Origin: Geosiphon pyriformis
Taxonomy: Eukaryota; Glomeromycota; Glomeromycetes; Archaeosporales; Geosiphonaceae
Length of the DNA stretch: 64,000 bases
NCBI GenBank assembly: GCA_016748015.1
Contig: JAAOMT010000009.1
Coordinates: 846,079-910,078 of the forward strand
Reading direction: 5' to 3'
In this document: piece by piece, positions 1-11,077 of the stretch
Position numbering within the stretch: the first letter of the stretch is position 1
Layout: every line of letters begins with the position of its first letter
Translations under genes and position numbers: made by a program
The notes under the pieces: generated by a model
What the model was told of the DNA's origin: nothing
Database searches by the model: none
The model's input: only the letters and a program-made list of their open reading frames with translations

Positions 1-276
1 ATTAATATTAATATTAATTTTATATACATAAAAAAACCAAAAAAAAAAAAATTTAAAGAAAATTTTTAATATTGGCTTTCAAAATATTAAAATAGGTTTT
101 AAAACAACATAATTTATTTTTAAATAATTTATAATTTTTTGATTTTATTTGTTAATTAAAAAAAACAATATTTATAATTTTATTATAATTTTCAAAATAT
201 AATTAATTAATATATTTTTTTGAATTATTAATATAAGATTTAGTAATATTTAAAAAGTTATAAATATTAATTAAAT
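1..276. other. AT-rich low-complexity spacer
   Basis: Almost entirely A and T with homopolymer runs. I see no gene, RNA or repeat unit that can be delimited before the tandem array starting near 277. Confidence 0.6.
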
Positions 277-1420
277 AATTTGGCACAAGATTATTTATAA
301 GATAATTATTTGTAAAATAATTTGGCATAGAAGTATTTAAAAAACCATAAATATTTATAGAATAAATTGGTACAGAATTGTTTAGAAAAAAATAACTATT
401 TGTGAAATAAATTAGTGCAAAAATGTTTAAAAAATTTTAATTAATTATGGAGTTAATTAGTATAAAATTATTAAAAAAAAATAGTAAATAAATAAATTAG
501 TACAAAAGTATTAAAAAAAAAATTAATCAAAAAATAAATTAGTACAAAGTTATTTAAAAAAAAATAGCTGATTGTAAAATAAATTAATACAAAATTGTTA
601 AAATAATAATTGGTTAATAAATTAATTAGTGCAAAAATGTTTGAAAAAAAGAAATAAATTAATATAAAAATATTTAAAAAATAATAATTTAACATTAAAT
701 AAGTTAGTAACAATATATTTAATAATAGATAATTATTAATTAAATAATTTAGTACAGAAAGATAATTAGTTATTATATTAATTAATAAATAAGTTGATAA
801 TAAATAATTTAATAATAAATAACTATTAATTAAATAGTTTAGTACAGAAATATTTAAAAAAAATAATTAATTAGGAAATAAATTAGTACAAAAATGTTTG
901 AAAAAAATGAGTAATTATTAAATAAATTAATACAAAAAAGTTTTAAAAAAATAATTATTAATTAAATAGTCTAATACAGAATTATTTATAAAAAATTATT
1001 AATTATTGGATAAATTAATTTAAAAATATTTGGAAAAAAATAAGTATTTGTAAAATAAATTGGTTTGAAGTTATTAAAAAAAAATAATAATTAATAAAAT
1101 AAGTTAATACAAAAATATTTGAAAAAAAATAACTAATTAAAAAATAAAAGATTTAGAAAAAAATAATTATTAATTAAAGAATTTAATTTAAAGCTATTTA
1201 AAAAAAATTACTAATTATTGAATTAGTTAATTCAAAAATATTTGGCAAAAAATAACTATTAAGAAGATAAATTAGTATAGAATTATTAGAAAAAAAATAA
1301 TTATTAGTAAGATAAATTAGTACAAAGATATTTAAAAAAAAATAACTTGTTGTAAAATTAATTAATACAGAATTATTTAAAGAAAGATAACTAATAATAG
1401 AATAAATTAATTTAATAATA
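277..1420. repeat. Degenerate tandem array, unit about 45 bp
   Basis: A motif close to AATAAATTAGTACAAAAAT, followed by TTTAAAAAAAAATAAC and a short spacer, recurs roughly every 40 to 60 bases through this stretch (for example near 361, 406, 529, 1310). Variants replace TTAGTAC by TTGGTAC, TTAGTGC or TTAATAC. On the minus strand the array stays partly open and gives a periodic Phe/Leu/Ile/Tyr-rich peptide. I read that as a by-product of the repeat and not as a gene. The unit length varies, so the array is old or maintained loosely. Confidence 0.65.
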
Positions 1421-2917
1421 CTAAAACTATTATTGTTAATAATATAATAAATTGGTTTAATAATACTAAAACTATTATTTTTATTGTTGTTATTGTTATT
1501 GTTTTTATTATCATTATTATTAATATTCAAAGAATAAAAAATTTAAAAAAAATTTAACTTTATTATTTTATCAATTATGCTTATAAAAGTTTTTGTTTAT
1601 TTAATTTTTAAAAACTTTTGGAATACTTTTTTAATATCTGAATATTTAATTAGTTTACTATTTTAATATTTTGTATAAAGTTTTACATATTTTTTTGGTG
1701 TTTTAAGAATTAATGTTTTTTATTTACTGTAAACAATTTGAACTTTAAAATAATAGAAACTTAAAAAAATATTTAATATATTATTTTTATAAAAATAATA
1801 TTATAAAAAAAAATTATATCTTTAATATTCTAATTTTAATTATCATTAAATAGTAGATGACTACTGGTTAATTCCCAAAAAACATTAAATTTTTAATCAC
1901 ATTCATGATTTTGTTTCAAAAAACATTGTAATTTTATATATAATAAATGATTACAAATTACAGAAAAACCAATTTTGTTCTTTTTAATATTTTTAAATAG
2001 GCCAAATTAGCAATTTTTTAGTGTCTTTATAAATAAGAATATTTAAAAAGTTCTAAGATATTTTATAATTAAAATTTTTAAAAAATAGTAAAACTTTCTT
2101 AATAATTAGCCAAATATAAATTTATTTACCAAGTTTTGATAAATAATATTTTCATTATGCAAATATACAACTCTATTTGTAATATTTTAAAACAAACTAA
2201 AATGTATTAATCATTGTCTAAAAAGTTCCAAATCGGGAACTGTATAATATAGTTTGTAAATTATAAATTGGTGATAAGTTAAAAATGATCATAATAATCA
2301 TAATAATCATCTAATACGAAAGGTTTTTTTACTATTCGAATCAATCCCAAATTCCAAATCTCAAAGAACTTTGCATTAAAAAATTAAGCAACAAATTATA
2401 AAAAGAATTTATTTAGCATTGATAATAATACTTGTTTTAGAAATTAGAGTTAAATTATAAAAGTATATATGTTTAAAAAAATTGTAAAATAACTTTGTCG
2501 ATTCTTTTAAACAGGTAATTGAAAATGAGCTATGAAATTTAATTTAAAATTTTTTTTCTGAATTAAAAATCTTAAAGTGAATGATGAAAACGAAAATAAA
2601 ATTCTTTCACAAATTAATGTTCTAAAATTTTTTGAACTTTTAAATATTTTCTATGAATTAAATATTTAATATATTTTCACTATATAAAATTTATGTCTAA
2701 AAAGTCATTTTAGATAAACACAAAATATAAATACACTCAAAGCTATGTTATTTTCTAAAATATATTAGAAAGATTATTCGTTTTTTGACATTCCAATCTC
2801 GTTATCTTCTTTCTGTTTTATGTTTTAATTAGAAGCAAGATCTTATTGGTCCTAACCAGCAATATTCAAAGTTTCAGGTTATAGAGAAGGTTTTTGCCAT
2901 AAAAATTAAATAAGGCA
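1421..2917. other. AT-rich spacer without recognised genes
   Basis: No long reading frame, RNA gene or transposon end is recognisable. Composition is less extreme from about 1850 onward, where ordinary mixed sequence appears, so part of it could be untranslated or degraded genic sequence. I cannot assign any function. Confidence 0.5.
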
Positions 2918-2997
2918 AATTGTCTTAGGAAGGAAAGCGCGGCACTCAAATATTCGACTAAACCCCACACCGGGTTCAAACCCTGTGTGGGGCAAAT
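2918..2997 (+). other. tRNA-like segment with box-B motif (possible tRNA relic or SINE head)
   Basis: GGTTCAAACC at 2973-2982 matches the internal RNA polymerase III box B (T arm) consensus. Upstream, TTAGGAAGGAAAGCGCGGC resembles a D-arm region and ACTCAAATATT could be a CAA anticodon loop as in leucine tRNA, but the acceptor and D stems do not pair well. The T-arm area also forms a longer hairpin: CCCCACAC at 2963-2970 pairs perfectly with GTGTGGGG at 2985-2992. The segment is followed directly by a degenerate repeat array, as in a tRNA-derived SINE. It could equally be a tRNA pseudogene. Confidence 0.35.
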
Positions 2998-3000
2998 CAA

Positions 3001-3320
3001 ATATAGATTATCTGTCCGGGAAGACATAAAACTATCCGTCGATGGAAGATGACGTTAATTAACCCATCTGATATGATGTAAATCTACCCATCTGATATGA
3101 TGTAAATCTTCCATCCGAAATGATGTAAAACTATGTTTTTTTTTTCATCCAGTATGACGTAAACCATCCGGAACGATGTAAAACTATCCGTCCAGTATGA
3201 CGTAAAATTATCCGTCGATGGAAGGCGACATTAAATAGACCCATCCGAAATGATGTAAATCTATCCGTCAAAGGAAAATGAGGTTAATCACCATTCGCAA
3301 TGATGATAATAATTCTGAGC
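3001..3320 (+). repeat. Degenerate short repeats around ATGATGTAAA
   Basis: At least seven imperfect copies of a unit like CATCCGAAATGATGTAAATC occur in about 250 bases (TCTGATATGATGTAAATC twice, TCCGAAATGATGTAAA twice, CCAGTATGACGTAAA twice, GAACGATGTAAA). They are interleaved with three copies of a second motif resembling GATGGAAGATGACGTTAA. The array is markedly less AT-rich than its flanks and starts immediately after the tRNA-like segment, so the two may form one repeat element. I do not recognise the family. Confidence 0.55.
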
Positions 3321-6283
3321 CCCAAACATAATGTAAGTTTTTTTTTATAGACTAATAAAAATCTAATTTTATAATATGTTTCGCAAATAAACTAGCTAAA
3401 GAACAAAAAAATATAAAGAGGGTATTTAACCCAAATCCACGGATTTTGACAAAATTATTTAGCCAAATTTGAAAAATATAGCTTTTTTCGAACGATACGT
3501 CTAATATTTAAATTTATAAAAACGAATTTACCAAATAATTTTTAAAGGAAACTAAGATTTTAAATTTCCTTGGCAATCTGTTTTCAGTTTTTCGTTATGA
3601 GTTATCCAAATAGCTATCAATAAACTCATTACAATCCATCCTGGTGAGTAGACCTGCAAATACGGAAACAGCAAATTCCGAAAAATACCTCCAAGAGTAG
3701 TTTCATAGGATGTTAACATAAGAGAAAATTCCTTCGTCTTTTCGTAATTGATATTATAGTTTTAATTAAATTAAATTTTAAAATAAACATAAATTTTATA
3801 TTTTAAAAATATAAAAATTTTTTCAAATTCATTTATTGAAGAAAATTTTTCTGATTGCTAACAAATTAATATTAAAAACATAAAATTTTTTAATAACTTT
3901 TAATTTTTTTTTGTTAATTATAAGAACAAACCAACTAAACTTAAATACAATAAGAAAACAAAACAAAACAAACATTTTTTTATTTTTAGTACTATAATTA
4001 ATTATATTTAATAAAAAATTATTAACTTGTTAATCTTTATTTTTTTTGTCTTAAAAATATTTGTTTAAAAATTTAAAAAAGCTTTATTTTTATTACTAGT
4101 CTTAAGCTTATTATTGATTAGTATAAATTTTAATAATTTATATTTCAAATTAGTTTTTATGTTATTATATTTACTAAAAACAGTTAAATTTTTATTTAAA
4201 AATAAAGACTTTATTACCAAAAGTTTTAATTATTTTCTAAAATACTATTTTGCTATTAATTTTGTTGCTAATAGAAACTAATAAATATTTAACAAGTTAA
4301 TTTATTTTTAAGTATTTTTCTATATTTTGGTCTGTTAATATTATTAGACTTATAATAAATAATATTTAATTTAAACTTAATATTAAATTTTTAATAATTT
4401 TTTTATTGTTTTTAATAAGTATAATATAATTATTATCTAATACAATACAATATTTAAATTTACATATTTTTTATATATAATTAGTTATTAGAATTAATTT
4501 AAATTATTCTAAATTAAATTTATAAAAGAATTTATTTAAAAAATTTATCTTATATAAAATTATAAATAAACTATTATTACTAAAAACCAAATTAATTATT
4601 TATAAAGCAGTTTTATTTGTATTAAATTTGATATTAAGAGCTTATAACTTTTAAAATATTATTATTTCAACAAAAATATTTTTATTAATAAAAAATTTTA
4701 GATTATTATTAATTATATTATTATTAAAAAAACTATATATATTATATTTTAACTTAAAATTAACAATATTTTTATTTAAGCTATTTTGATTTTAACAAAA
4801 ATACCAAATATTAAAATAAAATTTAATACCATAAAATGTTTTAAAAAACACCAAAAAATATTGTATCTTATTTAAAAAAATTTTGTTAAAAGAAAATAAA
4901 ATTAAAAAATAAATAAATAATAATTTGATTTGATTAAAAAAAAAATATATAAAAATTAATAATATTTTATTAAGAATTATAATTAAGAATTATTAATATA
5001 AAAAGTTATTAAATAAATAACAATTTTATTTAATTTGGTTAAAAAAAAAAATACTAAGTATTTTTAAATTATAAAATTTTAAAAACATAATTTCTATTAA
5101 ATAAATTAAAAAAAATTGCCTATAAAAACTTATAAAAAGTTATTTTTTTGTTAATTAAGACTATTTACATATTTACTATAATATAGAATAATATTATAAA
5201 ATTATTTAAAGTAATTTAATAATTATAATAGCTATTTTAAATTATTGTTGTTATTTTGTGTTATTTTTAAATATTTTGGTTATTTTATATTATTTTTAAT
5301 TAATATTAGTTATTATATATTATGTTATTGTTTTAAAATTATATTTTTTTTGTTTATGATTTTTTTTGTTTGGATGAATTATTTATGTTAAATATATAAT
5401 TAGTTAATTAATAATGTTGATTATTTAATTTGTTTTTGCTAATTTCTATTTAAATAATACTGTTTTTATAACTAAAAAAAAAACTTTTTAAATAATAATC
5501 TTCTTTTTAATTACAAAATAAATAATGATTGCTTTTTTTATTTTTTAATATTAAAAATTAATATTAATTAATTACATGTAAAAAACACATTATATTGTAT
5601 TATTAAAGTTTTTTAAATAAATTAGACTTAAGAAATATAATCAAAATATTGATTTATTGTATTTTTAAAAAATCTTATTATTATTAAAAAATTGTATTAT
5701 TATAATTATAATATTATAAAATAATGTAATTTAATTATTAAAAAAAATCATATTTTTTTATGTCTGTTTGTAAATAAATAGAATTTATAATCATAAATAT
5801 TTATTTTTCGTAAATTTGATATCATGTTCATATTACTTTGAACATAATTAAAAATTTAAAATCTTTTCATTTATATAAAACATGTAAAATTAAATTAAAT
5901 CATAATGTTACAACTTGATTTTAAGATTTGATTTAATATTAAATATTAAATTTATCTTTGTTAAAAAAGTATTTTTTATTTATTCTTGATTGATAATTAT
6001 TTTGTTTAATTATATATTAAAACTTTAGTTTTCGACGAATAAATGATTGGTCATAATTACCATGTATTCGAAAGGATAAAACCACAAATATAAGCTTCTC
6101 ATGGTTAAGATGACAGAATGAGATTAAACTTTCATGATTTTCTTAGGTGAAAAATCACGTAATCGTTGATCAATCCATTGTTTCAAATGTATGAAATTTT
6201 TCATGGCCATGATCTCGGAGAAGCTTATGATCAATTAATTTTTAAAAGCTAGTGCTGGGGTCAGAGTTTTGATCCATTGATTG
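3321..6283. other. AT-rich spacer
   Basis: Low-complexity AT-rich DNA with no reading frame worth calling. Around 6010-6250 the composition becomes normal and an 11-base inverted repeat is present: ATAAGCTTCTC at 6090-6100 against GAGAAGCTTAT at 6218-6228, separated by 117 bases. This lies 350-500 bases before the first host gene and may be part of its upstream region. No element boundaries are evident. Confidence 0.5.
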
Positions 6284-6312
6284 ATTACAATTACAATTAC
6301 AATTACAATTAC
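6284..6312. repeat. AATTAC hexanucleotide microsatellite
   Basis: Nearly five perfect units of AATTAC (the first lacks one A). It sits about 270 bases upstream of the LisH gene start. Confidence 0.85.
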
Positions 6313-6583
6313 TTTTTCGTTTCCGAAGACATTATGATGTAAACCAGAATGATATATTAATTGATTTGATATTTTGTCTAGTTAGTCATCCATAAACCTG
6401 TTTACCTAATTAGGTTAATTTAAAACGCCTTAAATATTCATGGAGACTTCTACTTAGGAAATCATTCGGCTAAAAAGAATTCTTTAAAGGTAATTGGGTT
6501 GCTTTCCTTCTTTATCTCTTGAGGTACATTCTAGAATTCATCTTTTTTCGATATTCCCTTGTTTACCAGATTAATTCCCAAAA

Positions 6584-7231
6584 ATGTTGGACCCCGACTT
6601 TTTCAATCATGCCAAGAAACCTCTTCAAGCCTGTGTTTATGACTATCTAAAGAAATCTGGCGCCGATGAAACCGCACAAAATTTTTATCGGGAAGCCGGT
6701 TTAAATGATTGTTCAACAGACTGGATCTCTTCAATTACCTTTTCCTCTTGTTCCTCTTCATCCAATGACGATGAAGAATATCAGATGCCAACCCCATTCT
6801 CTCCTAATTATTCTTTTCGAACTGTGGGTGGTGCAAATAACGTTTCCCATCTAACAACAACAACAACAACAACAATGAAAACTTTGAAAGGTCATCAAGT
6901 TTTCGTTCAAGGCATGGATTTTAATATTTCAGAAATAGCTGCAGGATTAATTTCACGTCTTGAAAAACCAGCAACCGTTTCAAATTTGAATTTGATCCCT
7001 CAAGAAACAAGTGTTATTCCTTTATTCAATGATAATTTGGGAGGAAACGAAGTTAAAGAATTTGGAAAGGGGAACATTAATTTTGAAAAAGAAGGGAAAC
7101 CTTTTGATGATCATGATTCGGCTGAAAAACTTCCAGAACCATCACAAGTAACAATGCCAAATCCGGATGGGTTTTTGTGGGAATGGTGGTCGCTGTTGTG
7201 GGAGGAATTTTCTTTGCATTTGGAACGATGA
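6584..7231 (+). CDS. LisH-domain protein, LUFS (Flo8/LEUNIG/SSDP)-like regulator
   Basis: A 215-residue protein from a single open frame. Residues about 14-40 (LQACVYDYLKKSGADETAQN and onward to EAGL) form a LisH motif, a dimerisation helix pair. The C-terminus carries GFLWEWWSLLWEEF (about 196-209), which resembles the aromatic helix GF(L)xxWWxxFWDxF that closes the LUFS domain in Flo8, LEUNIG and SSDP transcription co-regulators. In those families the two parts lie close together. Here they are separated by about 155 residues of Ser/Asn/Thr-rich sequence with a (ACA)n-coded Thr run, so either the domain has a large insertion or part of the middle is an unspliced intron. The ATG is the first in frame and is preceded by the A-rich context CCCAAAA. 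A nuclear regulatory role is inferred from the domain only. Confidence 0.7.
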   Translation: MLDPDFFNHAKKPLQACVYDYLKKSGADETAQNFYREAGLNDCSTDWISSITFSSCSSSSNDDEEYQMPTPFSPNYSFRTVGGANNVSHLTTTTTTTMKTLKGHQVFVQGMDFNISEIAAGLISRLEKPATVSNLNLIPQETSVIPLFNDNLGGNEVKEFGKGNINFEKEGKPFDDHDSAEKLPEPSQVTMPNPDGFLWEWWSLLWEEFSLHLER

Positions 7232-7718
7232 TATGAAAAATTTGTCAAGACCTGAACTGAAGCTGTATTATGGTTTTATGTATTTCTAGTAGATTTTTAC
7301 TGTCTAGCATAGAAGCATTTGCATAATTTATAGTTTCATTAAGCAAAACTCGACTTCGGCTTAAACTTTTGGCTTTTTTTAAAATCACAAGGTTCATGGG
7401 ATTGTTATTTATCCCTCGCAAAAATAGACAGGTTTTGGTTAAATCAAAACGAGAATTCACGTGAGTTCAACAGATATTTCCAAACTAAATATTCAATACT
7501 TATATCTCTATATAAAACACACAACCCCTTACCATAATTTGATATAAGACAAATTATTTTCAGGAGAAAATTTCAGTAGAGAAAAAGAAGATTTCCAATT
7601 GTCATAAAAAGAAAATCCAAAATATTTCAGTGAAACTGCTGCGTCCAGTAAAGATAAATTATTTTCTTATATAAAACCATGCAACCCAAAATGAATCAGA
7701 ACAAACAAACAAACAAAC
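7232..7718. other. Intergenic region with two TATA-like boxes
   Basis: Separates the LisH gene from the next ORF. It holds the presumed 3' end of the first gene and two similar segments: TATATAAAA at 7509-7517 followed by CACACAACCCC, and TATATAAAA at 7668-7676 followed by CCATGCAACCC. A short frame on the minus strand (7245-7460) has no support beyond being open. Confidence 0.5.
7668..7676 (+). promoter_or_regulatory. TATA-like box upstream of the 7719 ORF
   Basis: TATATAAAA lies about 43 bases before the ATG at 7719, with a CAAA-repeat leader between them. A second copy lies at 7509-7517 with a similar downstream context. Spacing is short for a fungal TATA-to-ATG distance but plausible for a short leader. 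Confidence 0.35.
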
Positions 7719-8003
7719 ATGTCTAATGTCACCCTTAACAGAAATCCACCAGCCACACCAGTCGTTCCGTTACAAAATCCTCTCATTCATGGAAATCCTC
7801 AACAAAACAATACTGTGAATCCATTACTGGCTGTTCAACCCCAAGATAATGTTGATTTTTCCGGATCATTTATTAATGGTTCGTTGAAGCCGCTTCAAAA
7901 CATTGATCCTGGCTCCGGAAACGTTCGGCTTCAACAACAACAAACCAATGGAAATGAAAACATTTCAACTTTTAGCGAGATATTATATGCTTCTTACACA
8001 TGA
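7719..8003 (+). CDS. Hypothetical protein, Asn/Gln/Pro-rich
   Basis: A 94-residue open frame that I do not recognise. The sequence is rich in Asn, Gln and Pro, has a QQQQ run near residue 72, no obvious membrane segment, no cysteines and no signal peptide. It starts right after (CAAA)n leader sequence in good A-rich context and lies between two supported genes on the same strand with less AT-rich composition than the spacers, which favours a real gene. It may be a small disordered protein or the first exon of a longer one. No downstream exon was found. Confidence 0.5.
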   Translation: MSNVTLNRNPPATPVVPLQNPLIHGNPQQNNTVNPLLAVQPQDNVDFSGSFINGSLKPLQNIDPGSGNVRLQQQQTNGNENISTFSEILYASYT

Positions 8004-8553
8004 CATGTTAGCACGATCTTCAGTTATGCCTATCAAGATTTTCTTTAACTTTTTAATATAAATTAAGAACAACTTTTTTGAATGATATTTTTTGATAGGT
8101 GGTTTTTATTAAATAGAGAGAAGAGAAAGAACTTCAAATGTTAGATATTTTTTATGCATATATTTTTCTATTGGGACATAATTAAATAAAATATTTTACC
8201 TTTATGAGAAAATTTTCCTGAATTTAGATGAGAAATCCGAAGTTTTAGCTTGTAAATTTCAAGGATTTGAGAAATTCCGAAAAATAATATTTTGAAGATT
8301 AATTTTGAATCAGGAAGCATTTTTGTATCGATTTTTTATTCAACCAGAATAAAATTGGATGATAAAATATGTATCGAACAAATATTTGCTAACAGGTTAA
8401 GAGTGAAACTTTAAGCCCAAACTCGGTTTCAAACATTCCTTTAATCTTTACCAAACTTTTAGTGTCACTTTTTTTCACATTATATTCTTTTCATATTGAA
8501 AATTGATCCCCTCTTAACCTACAAATTCTTAATAATAAAAATTCATCTGAAAC
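8004..8553. other. Intergenic region before the GPR1/FUN34-like gene
   Basis: About 550 bases without a convincing frame, presumably the 3' end of the preceding ORF and the promoter of the following gene. Pyrimidine-rich tracts near 8470-8500 precede the start codon by some 60 bases. No TATA box stands out. Confidence 0.45.
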
Positions 8554-9356
8554 ATGGAACCCACATCCCCCAAAAATGTGAAAGAAAAAATTTACTTGCA
8601 AGAACCACGAAAAATTGCAAACCCTGCTCCATTAGGCCTGACCGCCTTCGCCATCACCACATTAATATACTCTTTATTAAATGCAGGTGCAGAAGGGATT
8701 AAAACTTTTGATATTGGTCTAGGACTCGCATTATTTTATGGCGGTGCCGTACAATTTATTGCGGGATTGTTTGAATTATACAATGGGAACACCTTTAACG
8801 CCACAGTTTTTGGTTCGTATGGTGGATACTGGATATCATATGGATTCATTTCTCTTCCTTCGTCTGGCATTATTGCCGCATATAAAGGACGACAAGATGA
8901 ATTTGATCATGCGTTGGGAATCTTCTTCATCTCTTGGGCAATATGTAAGATAATCAATCATTTGAATCTCGAAAACTCAACAATCAACCTTGAATCAATC
9001 TGCCTTTCTTACAGTCTCCTTAATTATTCTAATCGCCTCGCTAAAGACAAATAACTGTATGATAGTGGCTTTCTTCTTTGTCTTTTTACAATTTCTTTTC
9101 CTATCGATTGGTAAATTCACTGGACTACACCCGTTGGAACAGATTAGTGGAGTGTTTGGTGGTAATGTATCCCACTTTACAATTAATTATTTAAAAAATC
9201 CTAAACCTTTCTCAATAAAATATTCATCTTTTTAACTTTTTAGTGATCGTTTCAATTATGGCGTTTTATCTTTTGAGTTCGAGTATTTTAACAAAAGAAA
9301 CTTCTTATTTCTCGCTACCACTTGGGGATCGATCGTATGAAAATGAGGAAGTATAA
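8554..9356 (+). CDS. GPR1/FUN34/YaaH-family membrane transporter (three exons)
   Basis: Acetate/ammonium/succinate-permease-like integral membrane protein. I infer three exons: 8554-8944, 9015-9161 and 9244-9356, with introns 8945-9014 (GTAAGA..TTACAG) and 9162-9243 (GTAATG..TTTTAG). They give 216 residues, a usual length for the family. The N-terminal signature NPAPLGL is at residues 23-29. About six hydrophobic segments follow, including the region NATVFGSYGGYWISYG and, across the first splice, SWAIFSLIILIASLK. The last exon restores the family-typical ending with SYFSLPLG before a short acidic tail. Both introns interrupt codons after base one. Without splicing the first frame would run to 9054 and lose the last two membrane segments. 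Substrate in this organism is not determinable from sequence. Confidence 0.85.
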
Positions 9357-10942
9357 AAATTGTACAGTTGGGAGGAAATTTTGAATTATTTAAAATTTGA
9401 CCTCTGGAATCAGCAGAAAGCTGGTTCACTATTATTTTATTTAAGAAAGAGCTTTCACAGAGCACTGTCAAACAGTTTTAACAGCTGCAAATGCGTTACT
9501 GGTAAAGATATTACCAGATGCTTCAGAAAATAAAAAGGTTGCAACTTTTTTACTCTGTGCTCTGATTGTGGTCATACAAATACAAGAAAAAAAAAGGTTT
9601 TTTTTTCTTTTATTATGGTAAATAAAATTTTAAAATAAAATATTGGCATAAATTAAATACAAAACTATTTTATTTTAATATATTAAAAAACATTAGTTAA
9701 AAATTTTTTGTATTTATTGGACAAAAATTTAATATTAAAAAATAAAATAAAAAAGCTTTTAATCTTTTTAATTTTTAAAACAATATAATAAAAATTAAAT
9801 AATTTTTTAATAATTTGTTTGATTTTGTTTATAAATTAATTAATTATTATTATTATTATTAAATTAGTTTATTATATTCTTGTTAATTAAAAATAAAAAA
9901 CAACCAAAAATTTTGGTTTTTATAGTTTTATAATAAATAATAAAATTAAAACAAACTAAATTATTTAAATAAATTTTTGTATTTAATTATAATAATACTA
10001 ATTAGTTTGTTTTTTGTTTAATATGTTTTAACTAAGTATTATCTTACCAAATACTTAAATTGTTTTTACTTTTAAAAGTCAAATTATAAATTTGGTTATG
10101 TATTTTTTATATATAATTAATTATTATTACAAGTATTATTTTTAAAATATTGTCTTATAAGTTAATATAATTGTATAATGGTTTTATCTAAAAATTTTAA
10201 TAATTTAAAAAATTTTTGTTTAAGTTTTTGGTATAAAAAACAGAAATTTAATAAAATAATAACTTTTTAATATTTAATATTTGATTTTTTTGTTCTTTTT
10301 AACAGATTTATTTTGGTGGTTTTTATTTTTTTGGTAAGTTATCTAACTTTAATAAAACAGAAAATAAACAAAAAAAATAAAAAATTATTATTTATTAATA
10401 ATTATAATTAATAATTATTGATCTAAAATAATAATATTTAAGTTATGTTTTTAATATTTGCTATTTTGTAGTTTAAGTTTTATGTTAAATTTAAAATTGG
10501 CTAACATAATAATAATTAAATTAACAAAATATTTAATCTAAATTTTTAAAAAAACAAAATAATTTTTAATGTTTAAAAAAAAATTAACTTTAATAATTAT
10601 AAAAAAAACAATTAAATTTACCAAAAAATCAATTTTAATTATTATAAACTTAACTAAATTAAACAAATTTTATAGTATAATTTCAAAAAAACCAATTTAA
10701 ATTTATATGTTTTATTAATAAATTATTAAAATTTCTAAAATTAAATATTTTTAAAAAAAAACAACTTTAATATAAATATATAAATCTAATAAATCAATCA
10801 ATAAAATTTTAAATATAATAAAAAACTTAAAAATTTATTAAAAAAAAACAATAAAAACAATATTATAAACAAAAATTAAGTAATTTAAGATTTAAAAGTT
10901 TTCTATTAAATATAACTTTTATGTAAAATATTAATTATTATT
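9357..10942. other. Spacer, AT-rich after about 9590
   Basis: 9357-9590 has normal composition and probably holds the 3' untranslated region of the transporter gene. I found no further exon. From 9590 to the LINE boundary the sequence is AT-rich low complexity with no recognisable feature. Confidence 0.5.
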
Positions 10943-11077
10943 ATTTTTTTTATTAAGCTTTTAATGAGTGAAGCCCAATTGTTATCTAGTACACAAAGCC
11001 AAACTAAGTGGCTTAAACTAGATACAACCCATGTACTTCCTACATGTGGCTAGCCACTCAGGCCAAATAAGGCAACA
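10943..11077 (-). other. LINE A 3' untranslated region and poly-A remnant
   Basis: About 125 bases alignable by eye to the 3' ends of LINEs B (35004-35126), C (55150-55276) and D (53602-53720). They share GCCACTCAGGCC, CTAGTACA..AGCCA and the terminal AATGAGTGAAGCCCAA on the plus strand. It ends in a short T run. Confidence 0.75.

Noticed and set aside
471-1530. Minus-strand open frames rich in Phe, Leu, Ile and Tyr
   Set aside because: They follow the tandem AT-rich array and have its periodicity. No domain, no plausible codon use, so they are by-products of the repeat.
6090-6228. Inverted repeat ATAAGCTTCTC/GAGAAGCTTAT as a miniature transposon
   Set aside because: Only 11 bases, no target duplication and no repeated copy in the window; kept as a note in the spacer.
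6859-6879. (ACA)n run in the LisH gene as a CRISPR or regulatory repeat
   Set aside because: A simple trinucleotide run coding Thr inside an open frame; no spacers and the organism is a eukaryote.
7245-7460. 71-residue minus-strand frame between two plus-strand genes
   Set aside because: No recognisable feature, lies in the presumed 3' untranslated region, and no supporting context.
8496-8953. Alternative plus-strand frames overlapping the GPR1/FUN34-like gene
   Set aside because: Shadow frames of the membrane-protein exon; the family signature is in the frame starting at 8554.
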